In this document: positions 1 to 5,548 of the stretch, one piece after another | Layout: each line of letters opens with the position of its first letter | How positions within the stretch are numbered: the stretch's first letter is position 1 | Source: Verrucomicrobiota bacterium | GTDB taxonomy: Bacteria > Verrucomicrobiota > Verrucomicrobiia > Methylacidiphilales > Verrucolacustridaceae | Assembly (NCBI GenBank): GCA_016876055.1 | Contig: VHDM01000066.1 | Coordinates: 1 to 5,750, forward strand | DNA length: 5,750 nt | Direction: 5' to 3' | Made by a program: the position numbers and the translations under genes | Notes under the pieces: generated by a model | Database searches by the model: none | Told to the model about the DNA's origin: nothing | Seen by the model: only the letters and a program-made list of their open reading frames with translations

Positions 1-508
1 CGCGGATGGAGGGAAGCGCGCGGTAGCGTTGATCCATATCCAGGCCGTAGCCGATGACAAAGCGGTCGGCGATGGGAAAGCCGACCCAGCGGGCGGTGAC
101 CGCGCGGACGCGCTTCCTTTTTTTATTCAGCAGCACGCAAATTTCGACCCGACGGGCCCCCAGCTTTTTGGCGTGGTCGCGGGTGTGGGCGAGGGTCAGG
201 CCGGAATCCAGGATGTCGTCAATCAGCAGGACATCCCGCCCGCGGAAATTTCCACGGCAGGCGTGCAGGCCTTGCAGGCGTCCGGTGGAGCGGGTGCCGC
301 GGTAGCTGGAAACCGTCCAGAATTCGACCTCGGTGGAGGGTTCCAAGTGGCGGAGAAGATCGACGACAAAAAAAACGCTGCCCTTGAGCAGGGCAACCAC
401 CGTGAGGGGGCGGTTTTGGTAATACTGGCGGATGGAGCGGCCAAGGACGCGAACCCGGCGGCGGATTCGGGCGGAGGAGAGGTAATCTTGGCCGGGAGGC
501 CGGATCAC
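1..508 (-). CDS. hpt: Hypoxanthine phosphoribosyltransferase, 3' end cut by window edge
   Basis: Purine-salvage enzyme of the cytosol that transfers the phosphoribosyl group of PRPP to hypoxanthine (usually also guanine), giving IMP or GMP. The window holds 169 codons; the family is usually 175-185 residues, so only a short C-terminal tail is missing. Visible landmarks are LLKGS (residues 41-45, pyrophosphate-binding loop), SSYRGTRSTG (67-76, flexible catalytic loop), the PRPP-binding signature LLIDDILDSGLTL (94-106), and the base-binding end VGFPIADRF then GYGLD (142-157) with RYRALPSI. The start is GTG at 508-506. It overlaps the upstream gene's TGA as GTGA, the frame has a stop 27 bases further upstream with no other start codon between, and no Shine-Dalgarno is seen, so translation is probably coupled to the upstream gene. 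The coding strand carries runs of 8 T and 7 A, which are mild slippage sites. Family assignment is secure; strict preference for hypoxanthine over guanine is not shown. Confidence 0.95.
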   Translation of the reverse strand, partial: MIRPPGQDYLSSARIRRRVRVLGRSIRQYYQNRPLTVVALLKGSVFFVVDLLRHLEPSTEVEFWTVSSYRGTRSTGRLQGLHACRGNFRGRDVLLIDDILDSGLTLAHTRDHAKKLGARRVEICVLLNKKRKRVRAVTARWVGFPIADRFVIGYGLDMDQRYRALPSIR

Positions 509-1155
509 GGGCCGGCGGCGGTCGGGGTGAGGCGGTTAAGCTCGTCGGAAATTTTGGCGGTGAGGGGACCGTTGATCTTCAGGTTCAGGCCTTTTTCCCA
601 AGAGGCGCGGGCATTGGACTCTTCCTCGAGTTGGGCGAAGCAGAGGCCGGCGTAGTAGTAGATGGCCAAAGAGGTAAGGCCATCGACCGCTGCGGGGTTC
701 TTGGCAAGAAGGTCGACGAGTTGGCGGAAGTCCTCCCGGGCAATTTTGCGGCGGTCGAAGATGGTGGGGAGATGATAGTTGTTGATCGCGCGGATAAAGC
801 GGACGTCGGCGTCCTCCGGGCGCAAGGTGACGGCACGGTCCATGCAGTCGCGGCCGGCCATGAGAAACCGGAGTTTGCCAGGGCCGATAAACGCATCGCG
901 ACTGGCGAGGGTGTAAGCACTGCCGAGGTAGACCAAGAGGATCCCGTTGTCCGGCTGTTCGGAGGTCAACTCCTCGAGCCAGGCAACGAGCCGGCGGGTG
1001 GCATCCTTGTTTCCTGCCTCCGCCAAAGAATGCATCTCATAAATCTGGTTGAGCCGAGGGTGGGAATAGGTTTCGGAGGCGGGAACGGAGGCTGCTTGCA
1101 ACGAACCGGAGAACACCGTCAAAGCCAAAACAGGGAAAAGGGTCGTTCGGGTCAA
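505..1155 (-). CDS. Exported TPR-like helical-repeat protein, function unknown
   Basis: Protein of 216 residues. Residues 1-21 form a Sec-type signal peptide (hydrophobic VLALTVFSG, then SLQAA with likely cleavage near residue 21-22), so the mature protein is probably periplasmic. The rest is helical and TPR-like: the segment around 66-84 (EQPDNGILLVYLGSAYTLA), a conserved-looking RDAFIGPGK (86-94), a second unit with DRAVTLRPEDADVRFIRA (106-123), and a last unit around 165-190 (YYYAGLCFAQLEEES then WEKGL). This layout resembles a family of bacterial TPR proteins of unknown role, where PDN, LGSA and RDA motifs recur; that is recognition from memory. The start is TTG at 1155-1153, chosen because AAGGAA lies 6 bases upstream and the signal peptide begins there. 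The stop overlaps the hpt GTG, so the two genes are very likely cotranscribed. No enzymatic motif is seen. Confidence 0.8.
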   Translation of the reverse strand: MTRTTLFPVLALTVFSGSLQAASVPASETYSHPRLNQIYEMHSLAEAGNKDATRRLVAWLEELTSEQPDNGILLVYLGSAYTLASRDAFIGPGKLRFLMAGRDCMDRAVTLRPEDADVRFIRAINNYHLPTIFDRRKIAREDFRQLVDLLAKNPAAVDGLTSLAIYYYAGLCFAQLEEESNARASWEKGLNLKINGPLTAKISDELNRLTPTAAGP

Positions 1156-1284
1156 AGTCAGTTCCTTTTCCAGCAGTTAAGAACACAGCACCGGATTTGC
1201 AACAAATATTTCTGTTTTAGCCACAAGATATTGTGAGGCGGCGGATTACCTGTGCCACCCTTAGGGTCTAAGGCGGGGTTTGAA
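1156..1284 (-). other. Intergenic region between zinc peptidase and TPR-like gene, two small inverted repeats
   Basis: This 129-base gap holds two inverted repeats. CCTTAG-GGT-CTAAGG (1259-1273) lies 11 bases past the peptidase stop, but without a T-run on the minus strand, so it is a weak terminator candidate at best. CACAA-GATA-TTGTG (1222-1235) lies next to the most AT-rich stretch of the area (about 1200-1235), where a promoter for the TPR-like gene and hpt would be expected. I could not find a convincing -35/-10 pair there. Confidence 0.4.
1162..1167 (-). promoter_or_regulatory. Ribosome binding site fixing the TTG start of the TPR-like gene
   Basis: Read on the minus strand the sequence is AAGGAA, then six bases, then TTG at 1155. 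This is the only good Shine-Dalgarno match near the beginning of the frame and it supports the unusual start codon. Confidence 0.6.
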
Positions 1285-1983
1285 TTAGTGGCGGCGGCCG
1301 AGCAACAGCGGGAGCAAATGCCAGAGGAGGTAGAGAAGGGAAGTAATGAAGGCGGCTACGTAAGTCCAAGCCGCAGCCCGAAGGACAGAATCAACCGCTT
1401 GGGTTTCTTTGCCGGGGGAGATAAAGCGCATCTTGGGAAGGATTTGGAGGGCCCGGCGGGAGGCATCGAACTCGACCGGGAGGGTGACAAGGTTGAAGAG
1501 CATAATGATCCCCCAGCCCGCCACCATCAGCATAAGATAAGTATGGGAGGTGAAACCACCGAGGCCGGTGAAAAGACCCAGCAGTGGCAGCCAAGTGACG
1601 ATCTGGGAGGCAAAGGTGGTGGCGCCGACCGCCGCCATGCGCCATTGCAGGGGGGCATAGGCAATTTTGTGCTGGATGGCATGCCCGCATTCGTGGGCCG
1701 CCACGCCGAGGGCCGCGGCCGAGTGGCCGTGGTAGTTCTGGGTGGAGAGGACGAGGCGCTTGTGCATTGGATCGTAATGGTCACCCAGCAAGCCATCGTG
1801 CTCGGTGATTTCCACATCGTGGATGCCGGCGGCGTCCAGGATTTTGGCGGCGGCCTCCGCCCCGGTGCAGCCGGAAGAGGCGGGAATTTCACTGCCCCGG
1901 GCATAGGCGGACTTCACCCGGGCAGCCGCCCAGAGGGAAATGGCCATGGTTCCAAAGAACGTCAGTATCCAAAGTAAGCTCAC
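1285..1983 (-). CDS. yugP: Membrane-anchored neutral zinc metallopeptidase, YugP family
   Basis: Protein of 232 residues matching the layout of the YugP/Zn_peptidase_2 family: a membrane segment at 3-20, then KVKS-like ARVKSAYARGSEIP, LTGAEVA-like CTGAEAAAKIL (39-49), a DHYDP motif (68-72), LVLSTQNYHGHSAAALGVAAH, and the zinc-binding HECGH (His97, Glu98, His101). GluPheAsp in LPVEFDASRRAL (168-179) probably supplies the third zinc ligand. Further hydrophobic spans at about 121-143, 147-170 and 206-228 suggest four membrane helices. The family is predicted to cleave membrane or membrane-associated proteins; no substrate is known to me. The GTG start (1983-1981) gives the normal family N-terminus but has no Shine-Dalgarno; ATG at 1947 would remove most of the first membrane helix and is less likely. 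It follows the aminotransferase terminator, so it probably has its own promoter. Confidence 0.9.
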   Translation of the reverse strand: MSLLWILTFFGTMAISLWAAARVKSAYARGSEIPASSGCTGAEAAAKILDAAGIHDVEITEHDGLLGDHYDPMHKRLVLSTQNYHGHSAAALGVAAHECGHAIQHKIAYAPLQWRMAAVGATTFASQIVTWLPLLGLFTGLGGFTSHTYLMLMVAGWGIIMLFNLVTLPVEFDASRRALQILPKMRFISPGKETQAVDSVLRAAAWTYVAAFITSLLYLLWHLLPLLLGRRH

Positions 1984-1990
1984 AACGAGA

Positions 1991-2018
1991 AGTCTATTTG
2001 TCCCCGAGGGGCGCGCAA
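1991..2018 (-). promoter_or_regulatory. Candidate promoter of the zinc peptidase gene
   Basis: On the minus strand TTGCGC (2018-2013) is followed after 16 bases by TAGACT (1996-1991), and the GTG start comes 7 bases later. The -10 hexamer matches the consensus at four of six positions, the -35 only at three. It lies downstream of the aminotransferase terminator, where a new promoter is expected, and would give a transcript with almost no leader. Confidence 0.3.
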
Positions 2019-2040
2019 GATCAACAGGCCGATTTTTTGC

Positions 2041-2059
2041 AAAACCCTCGAAGCGAGGG
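2041..2059 (-). terminator. Rho-independent terminator after the aminotransferase
   Basis: Read on the minus strand it is CCCTCG-CTT-CGAGGG followed at once by TTTT. The 6-bp stem is perfect and starts two bases after the TAA stop at 2064-2062. The T-run is short, so termination may be partial. Confidence 0.65.
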
Positions 2060-2061
2060 AA

Positions 2062-3225
2062 TTATTTGCAGAATTTGGCCAGCCGGCGGGCGCCTTCCTC
2101 GATTTGTTCGATGGAGGTGGCGTAGGAGAGCCGGACGGTTTGGTCGTCGCCGAAGGCTTTGCCGGGGACCACGGCCACGCGCTCTTTCTCGAGAAGCTTT
2201 TCGGCGAACTCGGTGGAGGAGTGACCGGTCTTGGAGATGTTGGCAAGGATGTAAAACGCCCCCGTTGGCTTCACGAAGGAGAGTTTAGGGATCAGCGCGA
2301 GCAGGTCGCAGAAGCGACGACGGCGCTTGTCGTATTCCTTTTTCATCTCGGCCACACAGTCCTGCGGTCCCTTGTAGGCGGCCAAGGCGCCTTTTTGAGC
2401 AAAGGAGGTGGGATGAGAGGTGGTATGGCTTTGGGTGGAGTCAATCGCCTTGGCGAGATGGGCCGGGGCGGCGACATAGCCGAGCCGCCACCCGGTCATG
2501 GCGTAGGGCTTGCTGAACCCGTTGACCGTGAAAGTGAGGTTGTAGACCTCCTTGCTAAACGAGGCCAGGGAGGCGTGTTTGGCACCCTCGTAAACGAGTT
2601 TTTCGTAAATTTCATCCGAAAGGATGTAAATCTCCTCGTCGATGGCGACTTCGGCCAAAGCGGCCAGTTCGTTTTCCGAGTAAACGGTGCCGGTTGGATT
2701 GCCAGGGGTGTTGAGGATCACCATTTTGGTCAGCGGGCTCATGTACTCGCGGAACAGCTCGGGCGTGAGCTTGTAGCCGTTCTCCGCGGAGGTCGGGACG
2801 ATGATGGGTTCGCCACCGGCGACGCGGACCATTTCCGGATAGCTCAGCCAGTAGGGGGCAGGGATGAGGACTTCGTCGCCGGGATTGATGGCGGCGAGGA
2901 TGGCGTTAAAGCAGGCGTGCTTGGCGCCGCAGGTGACGATGATTTGGGAGGGCTCGTAGGAAAGGCCGTTGTCGGCCTTGAGCTTTTCGGAAATGGCAGC
3001 GCGGAGTTCGGGAATGCCGGAGGAAGGAGTGTATTTGGTGAAACCGGCGTCGAGGGCGCCCATGGCGGCCGCCTTGATGTGCTCGGGCGTGTCGAAATCG
3101 GGCTCGCCGGCGCCGAAACCGACGACATCGAGGCCTTCGGCTTTCATGGTCTTGGCGCGGGCATCGATGGCCAGGGTGGCGGAAGGGGTGAGGTGGCGGG
3201 TACGTTCAGCGGATTCGAGGGCCAT
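2062..3225 (-). CDS. aspC: Aspartate/prephenate-type PLP aminotransferase (class I-beta)
   Basis: A complete 387-residue fold-type I PLP enzyme that moves an amino group between aspartate and a 2-oxo acid (oxaloacetate/glutamate cycle); many members of this I-beta subgroup also transaminate prephenate to arogenate. Visible motifs are GAGEPDFDTP (38-47), TKYTPSSGIPELR (63-75), CGAKHACFN (99-107, with Lys101 where I-beta enzymes such as the Thermus enzyme carry a substrate-contacting Lys), PYW (124-126), NTPGNPTG (172-179), SDEIY (203-207, Asp contacting the PLP pyridine), NGFSKPYAMTGWRLGY (235-250) with the Schiff-base Lys239, and Arg365 in VRLSYA, which binds the substrate carboxylate. All catalytic residues are present. 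The ATG at 3225 has AAGGA 9 bases upstream. It stands alone, with a palindrome-rich gap before it and a terminator after it. Substrate range (Asp, prephenate, or another amino acid) cannot be settled from sequence. Confidence 0.92.
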   Translation of the reverse strand: MALESAERTRHLTPSATLAIDARAKTMKAEGLDVVGFGAGEPDFDTPEHIKAAAMGALDAGFTKYTPSSGIPELRAAISEKLKADNGLSYEPSQIIVTCGAKHACFNAILAAINPGDEVLIPAPYWLSYPEMVRVAGGEPIIVPTSAENGYKLTPELFREYMSPLTKMVILNTPGNPTGTVYSENELAALAEVAIDEEIYILSDEIYEKLVYEGAKHASLASFSKEVYNLTFTVNGFSKPYAMTGWRLGYVAAPAHLAKAIDSTQSHTTSHPTSFAQKGALAAYKGPQDCVAEMKKEYDKRRRRFCDLLALIPKLSFVKPTGAFYILANISKTGHSSTEFAEKLLEKERVAVVPGKAFGDDQTVRLSYATSIEQIEEGARRLAKFCK

Positions 3226-3305
3226 AAAGTTTTTTCCTTGGTTGGTTTCTGGTTGAACTTTCCAACGTATCGAAACGGGAAGAAAAAGTCGAGGGGTTTA
3301 GGTAG

Positions 3306-3326
3306 GGCGGGTGGTCTCAACCCGCC
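3306..3326. repeat. Intergenic palindrome 1 (7-bp arms)
   Basis: GGCGGGT, 7-base loop GGTCTCA, ACCCGCC: a perfect 7-bp inverted repeat between ruvA and the aminotransferase. There is no T-run on either side, so it looks more like a dispersed REP-type element or mRNA-stability hairpin than a classical terminator. Confidence 0.6.
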
Positions 3327-3359
3327 TCGTGGGACCGTGAAGTTTTGAAACCAGGGCGA

Positions 3360-3380
3360 GGCGGCTTCGGAGAAGCCGCC
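3360..3380. repeat. Intergenic palindrome 2 (9-bp arms), just past ruvA
   Basis: GGCGGCTTC-GGA-GAAGCCGCC is a perfect 9-bp stem with a 3-base loop, 25 bases beyond the ruvA stop. It could end the ruvCA transcript (minus strand), but only TGGTTTC follows after further GC-rich bases, so a REP-like role is as likely. Like palindrome 1 it has GGCGG/CCGCC-type arms. Confidence 0.65.
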
Positions 3381-3405
3381 CGTCCAAAGCGAGAACGGCG
3401 AGTCC

Positions 3406-4002
3406 CTAACCTAATTTCCGGAGTGCTGCGCGGACGAGTTCGCCGGAGGGCTTGGAGGAGTCGAGGCCGGAGAGAGCCTTTTGCGCCTCGGCGGATTTGT
3501 AACCGAGGGCGAGCAGGGCGAGTAGCGCGTCCTGCGAGTTGCCGGCGAGGGGAGCGGGGGAGGATTTGGAAGGAGCGCCGCCGGCGAGGGCGTCGAGGGC
3601 CGGAAGTTTGTCGCGAAGTTCCAGGACGATCCGTTCCGCCGTTTTTTTGCCGAGGCCTTTCAACTTGGCCAGCGTGGTGGTGTCGCCGGTGGCGACGGCA
3701 TCGCGCACGGTCTGAGGGGTGGTGCCGGCGAGAATGGAAAGCGCGGTCTTGGGCCCCACGCCGGAGACATGGTGAAGCAGAAGCCGGAAAAGATCCCGTT
3801 CGCCGGGGGTGAAGAAGCCGTAGAGGGTGTGATCGTCCTCGCGGACGGCGAGGTGGGTAAGGAGCCGGACTTTTTCGCCGACCTTGGGCAGGCGGTCGTA
3901 AGTGGTGACGGGAATCCGCACCTCGTAGCCGACTCCCTGACAGCTGATCACGGCCCGCGTGGGCCAGGATTCTGAAAGGGTGCCTTCGACGAAGGAAATC
4001 AT
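3406..4002 (-). CDS. ruvA: Holliday junction branch migration protein RuvA
   Basis: A 198-residue protein of normal family length. RuvA tetramers clamp the four-way DNA junction and load the RuvB ATPase, driving branch migration in recombinational repair. Domain I (about 1-63) is the OB fold beginning MISFVEGTL, and includes VREDD (53-57) whose Glu55 and Asp56 match the acidic pin. Domain II carries two helix-hairpin-helix DNA-binding motifs, VSGVGPKTAL (79-88) and LKGLGKKTAE (114-123). A flexible Pro/Ser/Ala-rich linker (about 136-154) leads to domain III (155-198, with LLALGYKSAEAQKAL), which contacts RuvB. The ATG at 4002 was chosen because the family starts exactly there; the open frame extends 37 codons upstream only because it overlaps ruvC. 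It follows the ruvC stop by one base with no good Shine-Dalgarno, implying translational coupling. ruvB is not in the window. Confidence 0.95.
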   Translation of the reverse strand: MISFVEGTLSESWPTRAVISCQGVGYEVRIPVTTYDRLPKVGEKVRLLTHLAVREDDHTLYGFFTPGERDLFRLLLHHVSGVGPKTALSILAGTTPQTVRDAVATGDTTTLAKLKGLGKKTAERIVLELRDKLPALDALAGGAPSKSSPAPLAGNSQDALLALLALGYKSAEAQKALSGLDSSKPSGELVRAALRKLG

Positions 4003-4003
4003 T

Positions 4004-4501
4004 TCAGGAAACTGCCAGTTCCGTCCGGGTGGCGAAAGCCGATCGGCGCAGATGGGTGAGGCCGACGGCGAGGGCGTCGGCCTCGTCGGGCGCGGGATTG
4101 TGGCGGAGGCCAAAGAGGGCGCGGGTCATGAACGAAACCTGCTCCTTGCGGGCGGCGCCTTTGCCGGTGGAGGCCTTTTTGACGAGCTTGGGCGGATATT
4201 CGTGGATGGTAAGGCCGGCGCGGGCGGCAGCGAGGAGGGCGGCTCCCCGGGCGGCGCCGAGGATAATGGCGGTGCGGGTGTTTTGGACGTAGATGACTAG
4301 CTCGATGGCGAGGGCGGCGGGGGAGTGTTCGCGGATCAAGTTGTCGATTTTGTCATGAATTTCGACGAGACAGGCGTGGGAATTCCGGGAGGCGGGGTTT
4401 TTGATGGTGCCGGAGGCCAGGACGACCGGTTTTTCAGCCGTTCCTTCCAAAACGGCGAAGCCGGTGGCCCGGAGGGAGGGGTCGATGGCCAAAATCCGCA
4501 T
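4004..4501 (-). CDS. ruvC: Holliday junction resolvase RuvC
   Basis: A 165-residue endonuclease that cuts Holliday junctions symmetrically, acting with RuvAB. It has the RNase H-like fold with all four metal-binding acidic residues: Asp7 (ILAIDPSLRATG), Glu67 (LAIELV), and Asp139 and Asp142 (PDEADALAVGLTH). The conserved QNTRTAIILGAARGAAL (73-89) and the basic KLVKKASTGKGAARKEQV (105-122) also fit. The residue after Glu67 is Leu where many RuvC proteins have Gln or Glu, a tolerable variation. The ATG at 4501 puts the first catalytic Asp at its usual position 7; an in-frame extension up to 4582 would add a non-homologous 27-residue tail and overlap the divergent promoter region, so it was rejected. 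There is no clear Shine-Dalgarno (a C-run precedes the ATG). It is the first gene of a ruvC-ruvA unit, which was listed here in transcription order. Confidence 0.95.
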   Translation of the reverse strand: MRILAIDPSLRATGFAVLEGTAEKPVVLASGTIKNPASRNSHACLVEIHDKIDNLIREHSPAALAIELVIYVQNTRTAIILGAARGAALLAAARAGLTIHEYPPKLVKKASTGKGAARKEQVSFMTRALFGLRHNPAPDEADALAVGLTHLRRSAFATRTELAVS

Positions 4502-4541
4502 GGGGGGATCGTGCCAAGCGGGAAAAAGATGTCGAGGGAGG

Positions 4542-4555
4542 GCCGGTTGACCGGC
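4542..4555. promoter_or_regulatory. 14-bp palindrome between divergent genes, possible operator
   Basis: GCCGGT-TG-ACCGGC has perfect 6-bp arms. It lies in the 80-base gap between ruvC and the divergent exported-protein gene and covers the candidate -35 box TTGACC (4547-4552). The position suits a repressor site, but a short GC-rich palindrome can arise by chance. Confidence 0.3.
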
Positions 4556-4575
4556 AAAAAACAGGAGGATAAGGT
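4547..4575 (+). promoter_or_regulatory. Candidate promoter of the exported 153-residue protein gene
   Basis: TTGACC (5 of 6 to the -35 consensus), 17 bases, then TAAGGT (TAnnnT, 3 of 6), ending 6 bases before the ATG at 4582. Transcription would start at or next to the ATG. Against this, AGGAGG (4563-4568) lies inside the spacer, which would instead suggest a leadered mRNA made from a promoter further upstream. Confidence 0.35.
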
Positions 4576-4581
4576 CAAACA

Positions 4582-5043
4582 ATGAAACAAGCCGCTTTAG
4601 CCATGGCTCTTTGGGCCGGCCTCTGCCTGTCGGTTTCCGCCCAGCAGCAGGAGGATAAAACGGCGGGAGGTGCGGTGAAGGAGGTTCCGGTCAAAAAGAC
4701 CGAGGTGGACGCGAACCGTGCTGATCGGACGGTGGCGGGCAGCAGTTCCTCCAACAGCAAAGGGAACGACCAGGTGCAGCGGGCGGTTTCTGTAACCCCG
4801 GAGGAGGAGCAGGCCCGAAGCGTGATTCAGCCGGAGGATAATTCACCCGACGTGGGCATGTTTGTGGCCATGGCGGATCGTGGCTGGGACGTGATCAATC
4901 CGGCCAGCCCAAACAAGCCGGTCTACTCCGAGGTGATTCAAGAAAAGGGAGTCGCACCTACTTACAGCAATAACATGATGGATTCGCCGGATGGCTCGCA
5001 GCGGATGAATGACGGGTGGAAGTTGTTTGGGTGGACGTATTAG
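4582..5043 (+). CDS. Predicted exported protein, function unknown
   Basis: Protein of 153 residues that I do not recognise. Residues 1-20 are a clear Sec signal peptide (Lys near the start, hydrophobic ALAMALWAGLCLSV, cleavage after SVSA). The mature part begins QQQEDK and is hydrophilic and probably disordered to about residue 90 (Lys/Glu/Val stretch at 31-45, Ser/Asn run at 54-60, acidic PEEEQ at 73-77). The C-terminal part (91-153) looks more ordered, with MFVAMADRGWDVINP and a distinctive aromatic end DGWKLFGWTY. There is no lipobox, no mature Cys and no catalytic motif. The ATG has AAGG 7 bases upstream and AGGAGG 13 bases upstream. It diverges from ruvC and is not obviously linked in function. 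The signal peptide, codon usage like the neighbours and a ribosome-binding region make it a real gene. Confidence 0.75.
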   Translation: MKQAALAMALWAGLCLSVSAQQQEDKTAGGAVKEVPVKKTEVDANRADRTVAGSSSSNSKGNDQVQRAVSVTPEEEQARSVIQPEDNSPDVGMFVAMADRGWDVINPASPNKPVYSEVIQEKGVAPTYSNNMMDSPDGSQRMNDGWKLFGWTY

Positions 5044-5084
5044 CTCGAGCTTCGGGCGTGAGGCTGACAACGCCGACTCGGATT

Positions 5085-5106
5085 AAGATCGGGGGATCTC
5101 GATCTT
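5085..5106 (+). terminator. Weak hairpin after the exported-protein gene
   Basis: AAGATCG, 8-base loop, CGATCTT forms a perfect 7-bp stem 42 bases after the stop codon. An alternative inner hairpin AGATC-GGGG-GATCT uses the same bases, and an outer ACGCCG/CGGCGT pair (around 5070 and 5114) could extend the fold. Only a few T follow, so termination is uncertain. Confidence 0.35.
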
Positions 5107-5155
5107 TAGAAAGCGGCGTCGAAAAATTTGAGATTCTGGACCTTGGGATGGTCGT

Positions 5156-5183
5156 TTGACAGGAGGGGGGTGAGGGTTAAACT
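5156..5183 (+). promoter_or_regulatory. Candidate promoter of the cysteine-rich gene pair
   Basis: A perfect -35 box TTGACA (5156-5161), 16 bases, then TAAACT (5178-5183; 4 of 6 to TATAAT), ending 6 bases before the ATG at 5190. A start site 7 bases after the -10 box falls on the ATG, which would explain why no Shine-Dalgarno sits at the right distance. Confidence 0.5.
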
Positions 5184-5189
5184 TACCCA

Positions 5190-5486
5190 ATGAGGCTGGT
5201 GGTTGCCCTTAGTTGCGGGTTGGCCTTTGTGGGACTGAGTTTTCAAACCCATCCTCTTCAAATTCATACTTGTGCGGTGGAAAAGAGCTCCTGCTGTGAG
5301 CCGGGCACCTGCAAGTGTATCGATTGCGGGCAGGTGATTCCTCTGAATACACCCGTCGCACTGACGCCCTCGTTCCACCTCAAGGAAACCGTCACGGTGG
5401 AGGCTCTCCGGCCGACCGACAAAACCGTTCCCTTTAGCCTCACCTACCAGCCTCTCTTTCCTCCTCCCAAGCTTGCGCGGGTTTGA
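5190..5486 (+). CDS. Small cysteine-rich protein with hydrophobic N-terminus, unknown
   Basis: Protein of 98 residues, not recognised. Residues 1-18 (MRLVVALSCGLAFVGLSF) are hydrophobic and act as a signal peptide or N-terminal anchor; a clear A-x-A cleavage site is missing, so either is possible. A cysteine cluster follows: Cys28, 35, 36, 41, 43 and 46, in the pattern C-x6-CC-x4-C-x-C-x2-C, with His21 and His26 nearby, as expected for a metal-binding or redox site. The remaining half (50-98) has no Cys, looks beta-like, and ends Pro-rich (PPPKLARV). ATG 5190 is the first start after an in-frame TAA at 5178-5180. No Shine-Dalgarno lies at normal distance (GAGGG is 13 bases away), consistent with a leaderless mRNA. 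The next gene, also cysteine-rich and exported, follows within 65 bases and probably shares its promoter. Role in metal binding is inference. Confidence 0.65.
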   Translation: MRLVVALSCGLAFVGLSFQTHPLQIHTCAVEKSSCCEPGTCKCIDCGQVIPLNTPVALTPSFHLKETVTVEALRPTDKTVPFSLTYQPLFPPPKLARV

Positions 5487-5494
5487 ATCGTCGG

Positions 5495-5512
5495 GTCCGC
5501 CCACGGGCGGAC
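5495..5512. repeat. Perfect palindrome between the two cysteine-rich genes
   Basis: GTCCGCCC-AC-GGGCGGAC has 8-bp perfect arms and begins 9 bases after the stop of the first gene. It is followed by A-rich, not T-rich, sequence, so it is not a plus-strand terminator. It may be a processing or stability hairpin that lets the second gene be expressed differently, or a REP-like element. Confidence 0.55.
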
Positions 5513-5541
5513 AAAACGAAAACCAGTGCTTGGAGAAAAAC

Positions 5542-5548
5542 GGAGGAG
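5542..5548 (+). promoter_or_regulatory. Strong ribosome binding site of the 43-residue Cys-rich peptide
   Basis: GGAGGAG ends three bases before the ATG at 5552 (GGAGG itself is 5 bases away). It selects this ATG over the TTG at 5483 in the same frame. Confidence 0.75.

Noticed and set aside
29..655. Plus-strand open frame opposite hpt and the TPR-like gene
   Set aside because: It spans two unrelated minus-strand genes, one of which (hpt) has unmistakable motifs.
1252..1977. Plus-strand open frame opposite the zinc peptidase
   Set aside because: It mirrors the peptidase gene; its composition (Gly, His and Glu repeats) is an antisense artefact.
2104..3348. Long plus-strand open frame (414 codons) opposite the aminotransferase
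   Set aside because: The minus strand encodes a full aminotransferase with all catalytic motifs. The plus frame is Gly/Val/Asp-rich as expected of an antisense shadow in GC-rich DNA and has no domain or ribosome binding site.
4003..4113. N-terminal extension of RuvA by 37 codons
   Set aside because: The extension lies within ruvC, is Pro/Ser-rich, and RuvA proteins start at the MISF-like residues encoded at 4002.
4564..4841. GGAGGATAA occurring three times (4564-4572, 4650-4658, 4833-4841)
   Set aside because: The two copies inside the gene simply encode Glu-Asp in its acidic stretches and the first is part of the ribosome-binding region; spacing is irregular, so a functional repeat is not supported.
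5106..5504. Minus-strand open frame of 132 codons opposite the Cys-rich gene
   Set aside because: No signal peptide, domain or ribosome binding site; the plus-strand reading has a signal-like N-terminus, a patterned Cys cluster and a promoter.
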